The position numbers and the translations under genes were made by a program. A stretch of DNA of 64,000 bases, taken from a bacterium. Lineage in GTDB: Bacteria > Cyanobacteriota > Vampirovibrionia > Gastranaerophilales > Gastranaerophilaceae. The stretch lies in the NCBI GenBank assembly GCA_017542305.1, contig JAFXXK010000007.1, positions 49,058 through 113,057 of the forward strand. Direction: 5' to 3'. The number at the start of each line of letters is the position of its first letter. The first letter of the stretch is position 1. The notes under the pieces are model-generated. The model was not told the origin of the DNA, ran no database searches, and saw only the letters and a program-made list of their open reading frames with translations. Below, piece by piece: positions 14,114 through 22,488 of this stretch.

Positions 14114-15649
14114 ATGTACGCATTAAACAAATCAGATTTGCAAGCAAAAGTTGCAGTAATACTAGGCAGGGTGTCATCAAAACCGCAAGAAGATGGATAT
14201 TCTATTGACGGACAAATAAATAAGGGTAGGAACTATTGTGAAAGGAAAGGTTTACAAATTATTCAGGAGTACACATTTCAAGAAAGTTCCACTCGTGGAA
14301 ATCGTCCAAAGTTCTTTGAAATGATAAAGTTTATTAAGAAGCAAAAAGAACCAGTTGCCTTAATATGTGATAAAGTTGACAGGCTACAACGTGGATTTAA
14401 AGAAGCACCTATTATAGAAGAATTACGAAAGAGCGGAAAGTTAGAAATTCATCTTATTACTGAGAATCAAGTATTACACCAAAATTCTACCAGTCAAGAG
14501 CTTATGGTATATAACATGTGGGTTATGATGGCTCAAAACTATACAGACAGTCTATCTGATAACATAAGACGTTCCCACAATGAAATGATTAGTCAAGGCA
14601 GGGTATTTACTAAATTAAGAGTAGGTTATAAGCGTAGCGAAACCAACAGTAAAGACATTATAATTGATGATAGTTGTGCCTTCCTTATAAGAAAACTTTT
14701 TGTAGAATATTCGACAGGGCTGTATTCAATAGATGAAATACATGCCAAAGCTACAGAATGGGGATTGAAGAACAAAAAAACTGGTAAACCTTTTAATAGA
14801 AGTAATATTGGTAAAATCCTCCAAGACGAGTTCTATATTGGTACAGAAGTTATAAACAAAGGGAAAAAGAATGAAATCCGTTATAAACATATATACCCTC
14901 ACTTGATTTCAGACGAGCTGTTTGAAAAGTGTAGAAAAGTTAGAGAGGGTAAAGGACATAACCATTCTAATAAGACAAAAGACGACCGACATATTCTATT
15001 CAAAGGTATGATTAAGTGTAAGCATTGCGGTTGTACAGTTACCCCAGAACCACCGAAAAAAGGTAAATATATCTACCTTAGACCGAAACCAAAAAAAGGT
15101 TGTAATTGTAAGCAGATAAATGAAGAAGTAGCTAATAAACTTGTTGAAGGGGTACTGAAATCCATGACAATCCCAGAAGAAGTATTAAACTTGTATCTGG
15201 ATAAGCTCAAAAAAAGATTTGATACGCAACAACAAGAAGAAACACTACAACAAAAAATGAAATTACAAGACCTTGAGAATACGAAGAAACGTCTTGACAG
15301 GCTTGTAGATTTGTATATAGCGGAAGATATTGACAAAGAAACTTATGATAAGAAGAAAGTAGAACTTACCAAAGAAGTTAGTCTTTTGGAAAATCAGATT
15401 GCCAATTTTAATAACAATGCCGAAGAAGTACATATCAGCATGAAATTATTGCTGGAAGTGGTTTCTAGGATATATGAACTCTATGCGAGTTCGGAAATTG
15501 ACAAAAAACGTAAGATTTTAAAATTGGTATTTCCGAACTTTTGGTTGGACGGTCGGAATCTAAGCTATGACATAAAAAAGCCCTTTGATGAGTTCATCAA
15601 AAAGGCTTATTATCTCTTAAATTGGAGAATAGGAGACTCGAACTCCTAA
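14114..15649 (+). CDS. Large serine recombinase (integrase) ending inside tRNA-Ala
   Basis: The N-terminal resolvase domain has ILGRVSSKPQ (R19, probable nucleophile S21), a CDKVDRLQRG segment and the long helix with SHNEMISQGRVF. The recombinase domain, a zinc-ribbon-like stretch (IKCKHCGCTV, later GCNCKQI) and a coiled coil (about residues 375-445) follow. AAAGGGG precedes the ATG. The protein ends NWRIGDSNS, and its last 27 bases are antisense to the 3' part of tRNA-Ala. This is what integration into a tRNA 3' end by the element would produce. It is the best candidate for the integrase of the island. Confidence 0.9.
   Translation: MYALNKSDLQAKVAVILGRVSSKPQEDGYSIDGQINKGRNYCERKGLQIIQEYTFQESSTRGNRPKFFEMIKFIKKQKEPVALICDKVDRLQRGFKEAPIIEELRKSGKLEIHLITENQVLHQNSTSQELMVYNMWVMMAQNYTDSLSDNIRRSHNEMISQGRVFTKLRVGYKRSETNSKDIIIDDSCAFLIRKLFVEYSTGLYSIDEIHAKATEWGLKNKKTGKPFNRSNIGKILQDEFYIGTEVINKGKKNEIRYKHIYPHLISDELFEKCRKVREGKGHNHSNKTKDDRHILFKGMIKCKHCGCTVTPEPPKKGKYIYLRPKPKKGCNCKQINEEVANKLVEGVLKSMTIPEEVLNLYLDKLKKRFDTQQQEETLQQKMKLQDLENTKKRLDRLVDLYIAEDIDKETYDKKKVELTKEVSLLENQIANFNNNAEEVHISMKLLLEVVSRIYELYASSEIDKKRKILKLVFPNFWLDGRNLSYDIKKPFDEFIKKAYYLLNWRIGDSNS
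15572..15608 (-). terminator. Terminator downstream of tRNA-Ala, inside the recombinase coding region
   Basis: Read on the minus strand, a stem with arms 15578-15591 and 15594-15608 (AAGCC/GGCTT outer, TTTGATGA/TCATCAAA inner, small bulges) is followed by six T residues. It lies 15 bases past the tRNA 3' end. On the plus strand it codes for part of the recombinase tail, so the element seems to supply the tRNA terminator. Confidence 0.7.
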
Positions 15650-15695
15650 CCCCCTGCGTGCAAAGCAGGTGCTCTACCAATTGAGCTAATCCCCC
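15623..15695 (-). tRNA. tRNA-Ala (anticodon TGC)
   Basis: The 73-base cloverleaf is complete: acceptor GGGGGAT with ATTCTCC (two G-T pairs), D arm GCTC/GAGC, anticodon stem CCTGC/GCAGG with loop TTTGCAC, and T arm AGGAG/CTCCT with TTCGAGT. The anticodon TGC lies at 15660-15662. The discriminator base is A, and CCA is not encoded. Its 3' end overlaps the last codons of the large serine recombinase on the other strand. Confidence 0.95.
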
Positions 15696-15720
15696 ATAGG
15701 GTTTTATTCTTTTTTCACGC

Positions 15721-15736
15721 ACTCCAAATTTGGAGT
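15721..15736. repeat. Perfect 16-bp palindrome in the tRNA leader
   Basis: ACTCCAAATTTGGAGT is its own complement. It lies immediately downstream of the predicted tRNA-Ala transcription start. It could be an operator, a processing hairpin, or a weak terminator for dnaB. Confidence 0.5.
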
Positions 15737-15744
15737 ACTTCTTT

Positions 15745-15772
15745 ATTCTACATGCTGATTTTTTTTTGTAAA
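15745..15772 (-). promoter_or_regulatory. Promoter of tRNA-Ala
   Basis: On the minus strand TTTACA at 15772-15767 and TAGAAT at 15750-15745 are separated by 16 bases, and the tRNA starts about 50 bases downstream. Confidence 0.6.
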
Positions 15773-15802
15773 GTACTTTTTTAAAAAAACATAAACAAAA
15801 CA

Positions 15803-17179
15803 TCAGAACGTATCGGTTTTGATCGGGTTTTTGAATTTTGTAATATTGCCCTGGAACAGCAATTTAATATTACCTACAGGTCCGCTTCTGTGTTTAGCAA
15901 TGATGATTTCGGATTCCCCTTTATTGGCTGCTTTAATAGCTTCTTCTTCCTCGCCGTCCTCACCTTTTTTGTAATATTCATCACGATAAATAAACATTAC
16001 AATATCCGCATCCTGTTCGATTGAACCTGATTCTCTCAAGTCTGACAACATCGGACGTTTATCAGTTCTGCTTTCAACCGCACGGGACAACTGTGACAAT
16101 GCTAATACCGGAACATCGAGTTCTTTTGCCAGCGTTTTCAAGCCTCTTGAAATCGTAGAAACAGCCTGAAATCTGTCTTCTTTTCCGCTGCTTTCCATTA
16201 ATTGCAAATAGTCGATTACGACAAGACCCAAATTCTTTTCCGCCATTTTTAGTCTGCGGCATTTTGCTCTGATATCTGTCAGAGTACATCCCGGAGTATC
16301 ATCTATAAATATCGGTGCTTCAGCAAATTTGTTCATGGCATCGGCAAGTTTTTCCCAATCTTTTGACTGCATGTTGCCCGTTTTTAGCTTTTGTGTATCA
16401 ACTTCTGCTACAGAACACAACATCCTTTGCATAAGCTGTTGTTTTGACATTTCAAGAGAGAATATCGCAACAGGAACTTTTGCTTTAAGCCCGACATTCT
16501 GAGCTATATTAAGCGCAAATGTGGTTTTTCCCATCGCAGGACGTGCCGCAAGAATTATTAAATCCGAACGCTGCAACCCGTTCAACAATGTATCAAGTTC
16601 ATAGAAATCTGTCGGAATACCTAGTAATTCATCCTGATGTTCATACCTGTATTCTATCTTTTCATACGTTTCTAAAACTAAATCTTTAACAGGAATTAAA
16701 TCTGTTGTTGCCTTTCTTGATGCAATTTCAAATATAAGTTTTTCGGCACTATCCAAAGACGCATCAATGGAATTCATATCGTATCCAAAAGATACTATTT
16801 CGGAACCTGCGTTTATCAAAGCTCTTTTTATGGCTTTTTCCTGAATAATTTTCGCATAATATTCAATATTCGCAGTAGTTATTGCATTGTAACTCAAATC
16901 ATTGATAAAAGAACGACCGCCGACAGAATCAAGTTTTGAATTATAATTTAAAACATCACAAACTGTAATGATATCGATTTTTTCGTTTGAGTTAAAAAGC
17001 TGAATCATAGCCTCATATATATATCTGTGAGCAGGCTTGTAGAAGCTTTCCGGTTTAAGAAATTCAACTACTTTGGTTATAACCCTCGGGTTAACCAAAA
17101 TTGCACCAAGAACCGCTTCTTCGGCTTCAATATTTTGTGGTAATAAATTCAAATCTTGTTTTTTTTCTTTTACCGGCAT
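15803..17179 (-). CDS. dnaB: Replicative DNA helicase DnaB
   Basis: This is the hexameric helicase that unwinds DNA at the replication fork and recruits primase. The N-terminal DnaB domain begins with NLLPQNIEAEEAVLGAIL, and the RecA-like C-terminal ATPase has Walker A ARPAMGKTTFALN, Walker B LGLVVIDYLQLM and the arginine-rich SRAVESRTDKRPMLSDLRESG. The length (458 residues) is normal, and no intein interrupts the P-loop. It follows acsC on the same strand with a 79-base gap and is the last gene before tRNA-Ala. Confidence 0.97.
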   Translation of the reverse strand: MPVKEKKQDLNLLPQNIEAEEAVLGAILVNPRVITKVVEFLKPESFYKPAHRYIYEAMIQLFNSNEKIDIITVCDVLNYNSKLDSVGGRSFINDLSYNAITTANIEYYAKIIQEKAIKRALINAGSEIVSFGYDMNSIDASLDSAEKLIFEIASRKATTDLIPVKDLVLETYEKIEYRYEHQDELLGIPTDFYELDTLLNGLQRSDLIILAARPAMGKTTFALNIAQNVGLKAKVPVAIFSLEMSKQQLMQRMLCSVAEVDTQKLKTGNMQSKDWEKLADAMNKFAEAPIFIDDTPGCTLTDIRAKCRRLKMAEKNLGLVVIDYLQLMESSGKEDRFQAVSTISRGLKTLAKELDVPVLALSQLSRAVESRTDKRPMLSDLRESGSIEQDADIVMFIYRDEYYKKGEDGEEEEAIKAANKGESEIIIAKHRSGPVGNIKLLFQGNITKFKNPIKTDTF

Positions 17180-17258
17180 GATTAATTTCCCCTATTTATG
17201 AACATGATACATAAAACCTTAAAGTCATGCCAGCATTGTAAATAAACATTTATTTTGT

Positions 17259-18386
17259 TTAAGAAACATTATCAATATTCTTGACAAAATCAGAAATGGC
17301 GTATGCTTCAACAGTTCCGACAACTATTTCAAAATCGCCTATGGCTTCTTCAAGTTCCTCTTTCATGTGTGCCAAAAGCCCCGGTATAATTATTTTTCTG
17401 TTCTTAACTTTTGATGCAAAATCAAGTTTTTTAAGGGTTTTGGCAACCATTTGGGCAGTAAATTTTTCGGCAGACCATGCCGTCAAAACACTCATGCCCT
17501 CAGCCGGTGTAACTATTAAGTATGACGGTACGGGCAGACTTTCCAGCTCGTTTGCAACTGCAAAAAACGTCAGAGCAAAATTTGTCGTCATAAAAATAAG
17601 CGAGTTTTCATCGGGGTTATTAAATTCGTATATTTTAGACTCGACCTGCAAAGGCTTTTGCGGATCGGTAAAAATATTCTGTCTTAAAGTCATTAGTGTT
17701 GAAAACATTGCCTCATCAATATCGTCGAACAAAAGTATATTAGCATACTTACACAAGTAAAAAGCTGCTCTTGCACATATTTTTGAATAATCAGCCGAAT
17801 TTTTGAAATATATCCCGACAGGAGCAGAATATTTCTCTTCTCTTGTCAGAATTGCCTGTGTTCTTGTTTCAACAAGTTCTTTTATCGTATCAGAAAAATT
17901 ATTATCCTCAATAATCTTTATTCCAATACTGCAAAATTCATCATAACTTATATGGTTAAGACAGGTATCAGGTTGTTCTGTACCTTTAAATATAACCAAA
18001 TCAACTTTCATAACCTCATTGACACGTTTTATCTCACAAGCTTCCAGCCTTTTAAGTTTACTCTGCCAACTTGGCTTATCCGTATCAACAATTACCGCAA
18101 ATGCCGTTTTATTTACAAAAGTTTTTTCATGGCGGTATAGAACATTTTCTCCGCCGATTTTTAAATCCTGTATCTCAATGGTTTTTTGAGGCTGCTTTGT
18201 TTCATGCTCAAAAACAGCAATAAGTTCTTCGGGTGCATGAGGGCATGAAGAAATTTCCGCACCGCCCTTTGCAAGTTTCAGCGCAAATGCCATACATGTA
18301 GGACATCCGCATTTTTTACAGTTGGAATTTTCCGCTTTTTTAGCAGCAGGCAAGTATTTAAAAATTTGCAGACCCGACATTGCCAT
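17259..18386 (-). CDS. acsC: Corrinoid iron-sulfur protein large subunit (AcsC/CdhE-like)
   Basis: The corrinoid iron-sulfur protein carries methyl groups from methyltetrahydrofolate to acetyl-CoA synthase in the Wood-Ljungdahl pathway. The N-terminal 4Fe-4S motif is visible (NCKKCGCPTCMAFALKLAKG, then CPHA), as are IGGENVLYRHEKTF of the TIM barrel and the C-terminal cobalamin domain (YLIVTPAEGMSVLTAWSAEKF, IIIPGLLAHMKEELEE). At 375 residues it is somewhat shorter than typical members (about 440). The ATG at 18386 lies two bases after the acsD stop, so the pair is coupled. No CO dehydrogenase or acetyl-CoA synthase gene is present in this window. Confidence 0.85.
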   Translation of the reverse strand: MAMSGLQIFKYLPAAKKAENSNCKKCGCPTCMAFALKLAKGGAEISSCPHAPEELIAVFEHETKQPQKTIEIQDLKIGGENVLYRHEKTFVNKTAFAVIVDTDKPSWQSKLKRLEACEIKRVNEVMKVDLVIFKGTEQPDTCLNHISYDEFCSIGIKIIEDNNFSDTIKELVETRTQAILTREEKYSAPVGIYFKNSADYSKICARAAFYLCKYANILLFDDIDEAMFSTLMTLRQNIFTDPQKPLQVESKIYEFNNPDENSLIFMTTNFALTFFAVANELESLPVPSYLIVTPAEGMSVLTAWSAEKFTAQMVAKTLKKLDFASKVKNRKIIIPGLLAHMKEELEEAIGDFEIVVGTVEAYAISDFVKNIDNVS

Positions 18387-18388
18387 AA

Positions 18389-19237
18389 TTACACCAACCC
18401 TTTCATTACCGAAATATTCGGCGGATAATTCATGACAATTACATCTGCTCCGCATGCCATAACAGCAGACGCAGCACTCAGTTCAAAATATTTTGCTCTG
18501 TCCTCTAAAGCTCCCCAACTGTCTGTAAAACCGTCAGATTTTGCTTCTTTAGTTTTAAGGGATTCTTCACAAGCCATACTCAATATGGGCATGTTCAGAT
18601 ATTCATCTCCTTTTAAACCCTCTAACTTAATTTTTTCCATAATACTGTATCCGTATTCAAGCCCGTAACCAAGTCCGCCGATATCAGTATCAATAAGAAT
18701 TTTATTCAAATCCAACCCTAAATCCGCTGATAAAATATTTAATTCTTTTGCCAGATTTATGTCGATTGGACTTTTCAGAACAAGAACATGCCCGCCTTTT
18801 ATAACTTCTGGAACAATATTTTTATAAGTATTTTCGTCAGCTGAGCTTACAATAACCTCTCTGTCAAGTACAGAAAGCAATTGCGGTATCAAGATTTTAT
18901 CAATATCATCCTGCCCCGAACCCGAAATCATAAGCGGTTTTGTGATTTCAGGCAGAACTTTTTTGAGATAATCTACTGCTATACTAATTTCTTCGACACT
19001 TTTAATGTTGAACGACAAACCCAAAATATCACAGTCCGAATTTACTGCTTTTTCAACAATCTTAATCCTGTCGTCTGTTTTATAGTAATTTTTGGCAATC
19101 TCAAAGTTTTCGGATGGGTCAAAAAATTTGATATTCAAAACATAAACAGGATTCAAAATCGGGAAAGAAGATTCTCCCCCGATTTTTATATTATTGAAAT
19201 TTATTGTTCTTATTGAATTATCCGTTTTGACGTTCAC
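18389..19237 (-). CDS. acsD: Corrinoid iron-sulfur protein small subunit (AcsD-like)
   Basis: The 282-residue protein has the TIM-barrel pattern of the AcsD family: [10 protein letters not shown] at the start, [16 protein letters not shown] in the middle, [24 protein letters not shown] and a final [12 protein letters not shown]. It pairs with the large subunit encoded directly downstream and helps cradle the corrinoid. It begins with GTG and overlaps the end of ftsH by 20 bases, so translation is probably coupled to ftsH. Placement inside an ftsH operon is unusual for this pathway. Confidence 0.8.
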   Translation of the reverse strand: MNVKTDNSIRTINFNNIKIGGESSFPILNPVYVLNIKFFDPSENFEIAKNYYKTDDRIKIVEKAVNSDCDILGLSFNIKSVEEISIAVDYLKKVLPEITKPLMISGSGQDDIDKILIPQLLSVLDREVIVSSADENTYKNIVPEVIKGGHVLVLKSPIDINLAKELNILSADLGLDLNKILIDTDIGGLGYGLEYGYSIMEKIKLEGLKGDEYLNMPILSMACEESLKTKEAKSDGFTDSWGALEDRAKYFELSAASAVMACGADVIVMNYPPNISVMKGLV

Positions 19238-21113
19238 TTCTGACTCTGTTCATTATTTCTTCAAATTCTTTTTCGTCCAATGTTTCTTTATCGAGTAATT
19301 CTCTTGAAATAGCTTCCAGCATATCTCTGTTTTCGGTTAACAGATTTTTTGCAATTGAATATCTCTCATCAACAATACGTTTAATTTCGGAATCAATTTC
19401 ATAAGCAACCTGTTCAGAGTAATCTCTTCTGTGTCCGAAATCACGTCCCATAAATACATTGTCTTCATTTTTGCCGTAAGCCATATTACCGAGTTTTTCG
19501 GACATACCCCAAGCCGTTACCATTTTTCTTGCGGTATTGGTAACATCAATTAAGTCCTGAGATGCACCGGTAGAAACCTTGTCAGCACCGTAAACGATTT
19601 CTTCCGCAGCACGACCGCCGAGAGATACCGTAATTTTTGCCAACAATTTTGCTTTGCTTACATGAACTTTTTCATCCTTAGGTCTTGTCCATGTAACACC
19701 CAAAGCCATTCCGCGGGGAATAATTGAAACTTTATGAAGTTCATTTGCATCTTTCAGTAATTTGTCTATTAATGCGTGACCTACTTCATGGTAAGAAGTC
19801 AGCTCTTTATCTTCATCGGTTAATACTTTACTTCTCTTTTCGACACCCGCAATAACTCTGTCGATAGAGTTATCAACATCTTCCATTGAGATTTTTGATT
19901 TATTGTAACGGGCAGCAAGTAAAGCAGATTCGTTCAGCAAATTCTGCAAATCAGCACCCGTAAATCCCGGAGTACGTTTTGCAAGCACTTTCAAATCAAC
20001 ATCGGTATCAAGCTGTTTGTTTTTGGCATGAACTTTTAAGATAGCTTCTCTGCCTTTAACATCGGGAGCATTGATATAAATTTGTCTGTCAAATCTTCCA
20101 GGTCTTAAAAGTGCATTATCCAAAATATCGGGTCTGTTGGTTGCCGCAATAACGATTATGTTAGTGTTTTCATCAAAACCGTCCATTTCAACCAACAACT
20201 GGTTTAAGGTTTGTTCTCTTTCATCATGACCGCCGCCAAGACCTGCACCACGCTGACGACCTACCGCATCAATTTCATCTATAAATATAATACACGGCTG
20301 ATGTTTTTTAGCCTGATCGAACAAATCACGAACACGGCTTGCACCAACACCGACGAACATTTCTACGAAATCAGAACCGCTTATCGAGAAGAACGGAACT
20401 CCTGCTTCGCCTGCAACAGCCTTTGCCATTAAGGTTTTACCTGTTCCCGGAGGTCCTACAAGCAAGACACCTTTAGGTATTCTTGCACCGAGTTTAACGT
20501 ATTTTTCACCGTTTTTAAGAAAATCAACAATTTCTTCTAACTCTTTCTTTTCCTCATCTATACCTGCAACATCTTTGAATGTTGTTTTAACTTTACTGTC
20601 CAAAAGCATTTTGGCTTTGCTTTTTCCAAAACTCATAGCCTGCGAACCGCCTGCCTGAATACTTTTAGCAAGAACTACAAGGAAAATAATCAACAATAAC
20701 GGGAAAAATATACTCCCCAATAAACTTACCACCTGAGTAGATTCCGATGGTTTTTTAACTGATAAGTCAACATTGGCATTTTCTAACTTTGCAACCAGAC
20801 TTCCGCTGTCATCTTTCGGTGTTAAAACTTTATATTGTGTTATAGGTGTCTTTTTTTCTATACCAAACGGATTTAATGGTGCATCATCTTTGTTTTGTTC
20901 TTCGGCTTTCGGCTGTTCTTTCGGAATAGCAATTAAAAAAGTATCTGCTTTTTCAACTTTCGAAAATTCACCGTTATCAAGACGCTGCAAGAAATCTGAA
21001 TAAGATAATTCTGTTGTGGCAGTATCAGGTCCGGACAAAAATACGGATGAAATAAACACCATAGCAACAATAGCTAAGACTATATACATTCCCGCAGATT
21101 GATTTTTATTCAT
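19218..21113 (-). CDS. ftsH: ATP-dependent zinc metalloprotease FtsH
   Basis: FtsH is a membrane-bound AAA+ protease that degrades misfolded membrane and some regulatory proteins. There are two transmembrane segments, at about residues 10-28 and 130-150. The AAA module has Walker A GPPGTGKT, Walker [16 protein letters not shown] and the second region of homology ([21 protein letters not shown]). The zinc site is HEVGH, a harmless variant of the usual HEAGH. The 631-residue length is typical. GGGAG lies six bases before the ATG. acsD overlaps its 3' end. Confidence 0.97.
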   Translation of the reverse strand: MNKNQSAGMYIVLAIVAMVFISSVFLSGPDTATTELSYSDFLQRLDNGEFSKVEKADTFLIAIPKEQPKAEEQNKDDAPLNPFGIEKKTPITQYKVLTPKDDSGSLVAKLENANVDLSVKKPSESTQVVSLLGSIFFPLLLIIFLVVLAKSIQAGGSQAMSFGKSKAKMLLDSKVKTTFKDVAGIDEEKKELEEIVDFLKNGEKYVKLGARIPKGVLLVGPPGTGKTLMAKAVAGEAGVPFFSISGSDFVEMFVGVGASRVRDLFDQAKKHQPCIIFIDEIDAVGRQRGAGLGGGHDEREQTLNQLLVEMDGFDENTNIIVIAATNRPDILDNALLRPGRFDRQIYINAPDVKGREAILKVHAKNKQLDTDVDLKVLAKRTPGFTGADLQNLLNESALLAARYNKSKISMEDVDNSIDRVIAGVEKRSKVLTDEDKELTSYHEVGHALIDKLLKDANELHKVSIIPRGMALGVTWTRPKDEKVHVSKAKLLAKITVSLGGRAAEEIVYGADKVSTGASQDLIDVTNTARKMVTAWGMSEKLGNMAYGKNEDNVFMGRDFGHRRDYSEQVAYEIDSEIKRIVDERYSIAKNLLTENRDMLEAISRELLDKETLDEKEFEEIMNRVRSERQNG

Positions 21114-21187
21114 TATTCTCCCTCATTATTTTCTTATTACGGTTTTATTATATCGTAAATACATAGAGGTTGCAATATTATATAATA

Positions 21188-22339
21188 TTAGATTGTATTT
21201 CTCTCATTTAATTTGAAATAGTCAACCAGCAGGAAGATTGAAGTAATTTCATTGAAAAATGTTTCCAACTGCTTCGGATCTTCAAGGCTTTTATACAGAT
21301 TACCTATTTCAAATAAATTTTTATTAGTCGATATTGCAAACATCAGTGTATTTCCGTAGAAAGAACATTTTACGTTGTGAGTACCAAAAGATGTTTCAAT
21401 ATTTTTAAATCTCTCCATAAATGCAGGAGTAATCAAATATCGGCTCTCAATTTGGTCGGAAGAATATGCTCTGTATTTTTTTGAAAATTCCGGATCTTCA
21501 AGTTTAATTTCATTTAAAACCGCTTTCTGATTAACTCTTGCAATACCCAGATAGATAAAATATCCGAGTACTACTACGCCGCCAATTATAAGCCACATAA
21601 TAATGCTTGCTATATTAAATCCTGATTCAATTATGTTTGAAATTACAGCAAACAGAATACCACCCATTACTGACCAGAAAGAAACAACCGCTCCGCCTCT
21701 AATCTTGTTATCACCCTTTGTCGCAATAATAGTTTTTGCCATTATTCTTTTGTTTGACTGAAATTTTACTATAACACCTTTAAAAATATGAACAACTCGT
21801 CTTCTTTTTCCCGAACCCGTAATATGCTGCATTTCGGTTTCGGAAATCTCAAACGGAACGTCTTTGTATACCCCCGCAAAACCGTCGTATGCATATCTGG
21901 TATTAAATGTTGCAAATAAATCACTTGCCGCCAGTTCCATATCATCAATAACTTCGGTTTCATTATACCAATGCATTTTACCGAACAAGGATATCAAATT
22001 ATCCATACAGGAATATTTTAAATCAGCAATAAATCTGTTATTAAAATAAAAAGGCAGCCATATAACTAAAAGTATAAGTCCCAAAACGATTATATATTCT
22101 GCTATAATCCACAACTCTGAACCTGTAGTTGCGTGTATGAATGTATCATACAGATTTAAACCTAAGACAAAAATAACAATTAACAATGTAATTGTTATTA
22201 CGGTCAAAGTCCGCAAACTATCCTTACGTTTTGATTCAAAATCTCTTAATATCGGCACTATTGTACTGTGATAAACTTTATAGAAATTCTGTCTGTAGGC
22301 AGCCATTGTCCGGTTTATGGATAAATCTTTTTTCATCAT
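21188..22339 (-). CDS. DUF3137-type membrane protein
   Basis: The 383-residue protein has two N-terminal hydrophobic helices (LTVITITLLIVIFVLGLNL; IIVLGLILLVIWLPFYF) and two more in the centre. Between them is a soluble segment with SDLFATFNTRYAYDGFAGVYKDVPFEISE and FKGVIVKF, as in DUF3137 proteins of unknown function. The C-terminal part (SRYLITPAFMERF) is also typical. AAGGA lies about seven bases before the chosen ATG at 22339; an upstream ATG at 22378 has no ribosome site. It stands alone between ftsH and rpoC2. Confidence 0.65.
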   Translation of the reverse strand: MMKKDLSINRTMAAYRQNFYKVYHSTIVPILRDFESKRKDSLRTLTVITITLLIVIFVLGLNLYDTFIHATTGSELWIIAEYIIVLGLILLVIWLPFYFNNRFIADLKYSCMDNLISLFGKMHWYNETEVIDDMELAASDLFATFNTRYAYDGFAGVYKDVPFEISETEMQHITGSGKRRRVVHIFKGVIVKFQSNKRIMAKTIIATKGDNKIRGGAVVSFWSVMGGILFAVISNIIESGFNIASIIMWLIIGGVVVLGYFIYLGIARVNQKAVLNEIKLEDPEFSKKYRAYSSDQIESRYLITPAFMERFKNIETSFGTHNVKCSFYGNTLMFAISTNKNLFEIGNLYKSLEDPKQLETFFNEITSIFLLVDYFKLNERNTI

Positions 22340-22435
22340 ATATACATCCTTTTTTAAAGATAATAGCATATATTTCAATATTTGTCTTAAACTTTTTGAA
22401 TTATTAATATATTAAACGGTATAATAAGTAATATA

Positions 22436-22467
22436 AAAGCGGTACCTTATAAAAGATACCGCTTTTT
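22436..22467 (-). terminator. Terminator of the rpoB-rpoC1-rpoC2 operon
   Basis: AAAGCGGTA and TACCGCTTT form a nine-base-pair stem around a 12-base loop, with T residues after it on both strands. It lies 22 bases past the rpoC2 stop. Confidence 0.85.
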
Positions 22468-22488
22468 GAATTTATTAAATAATTGATA

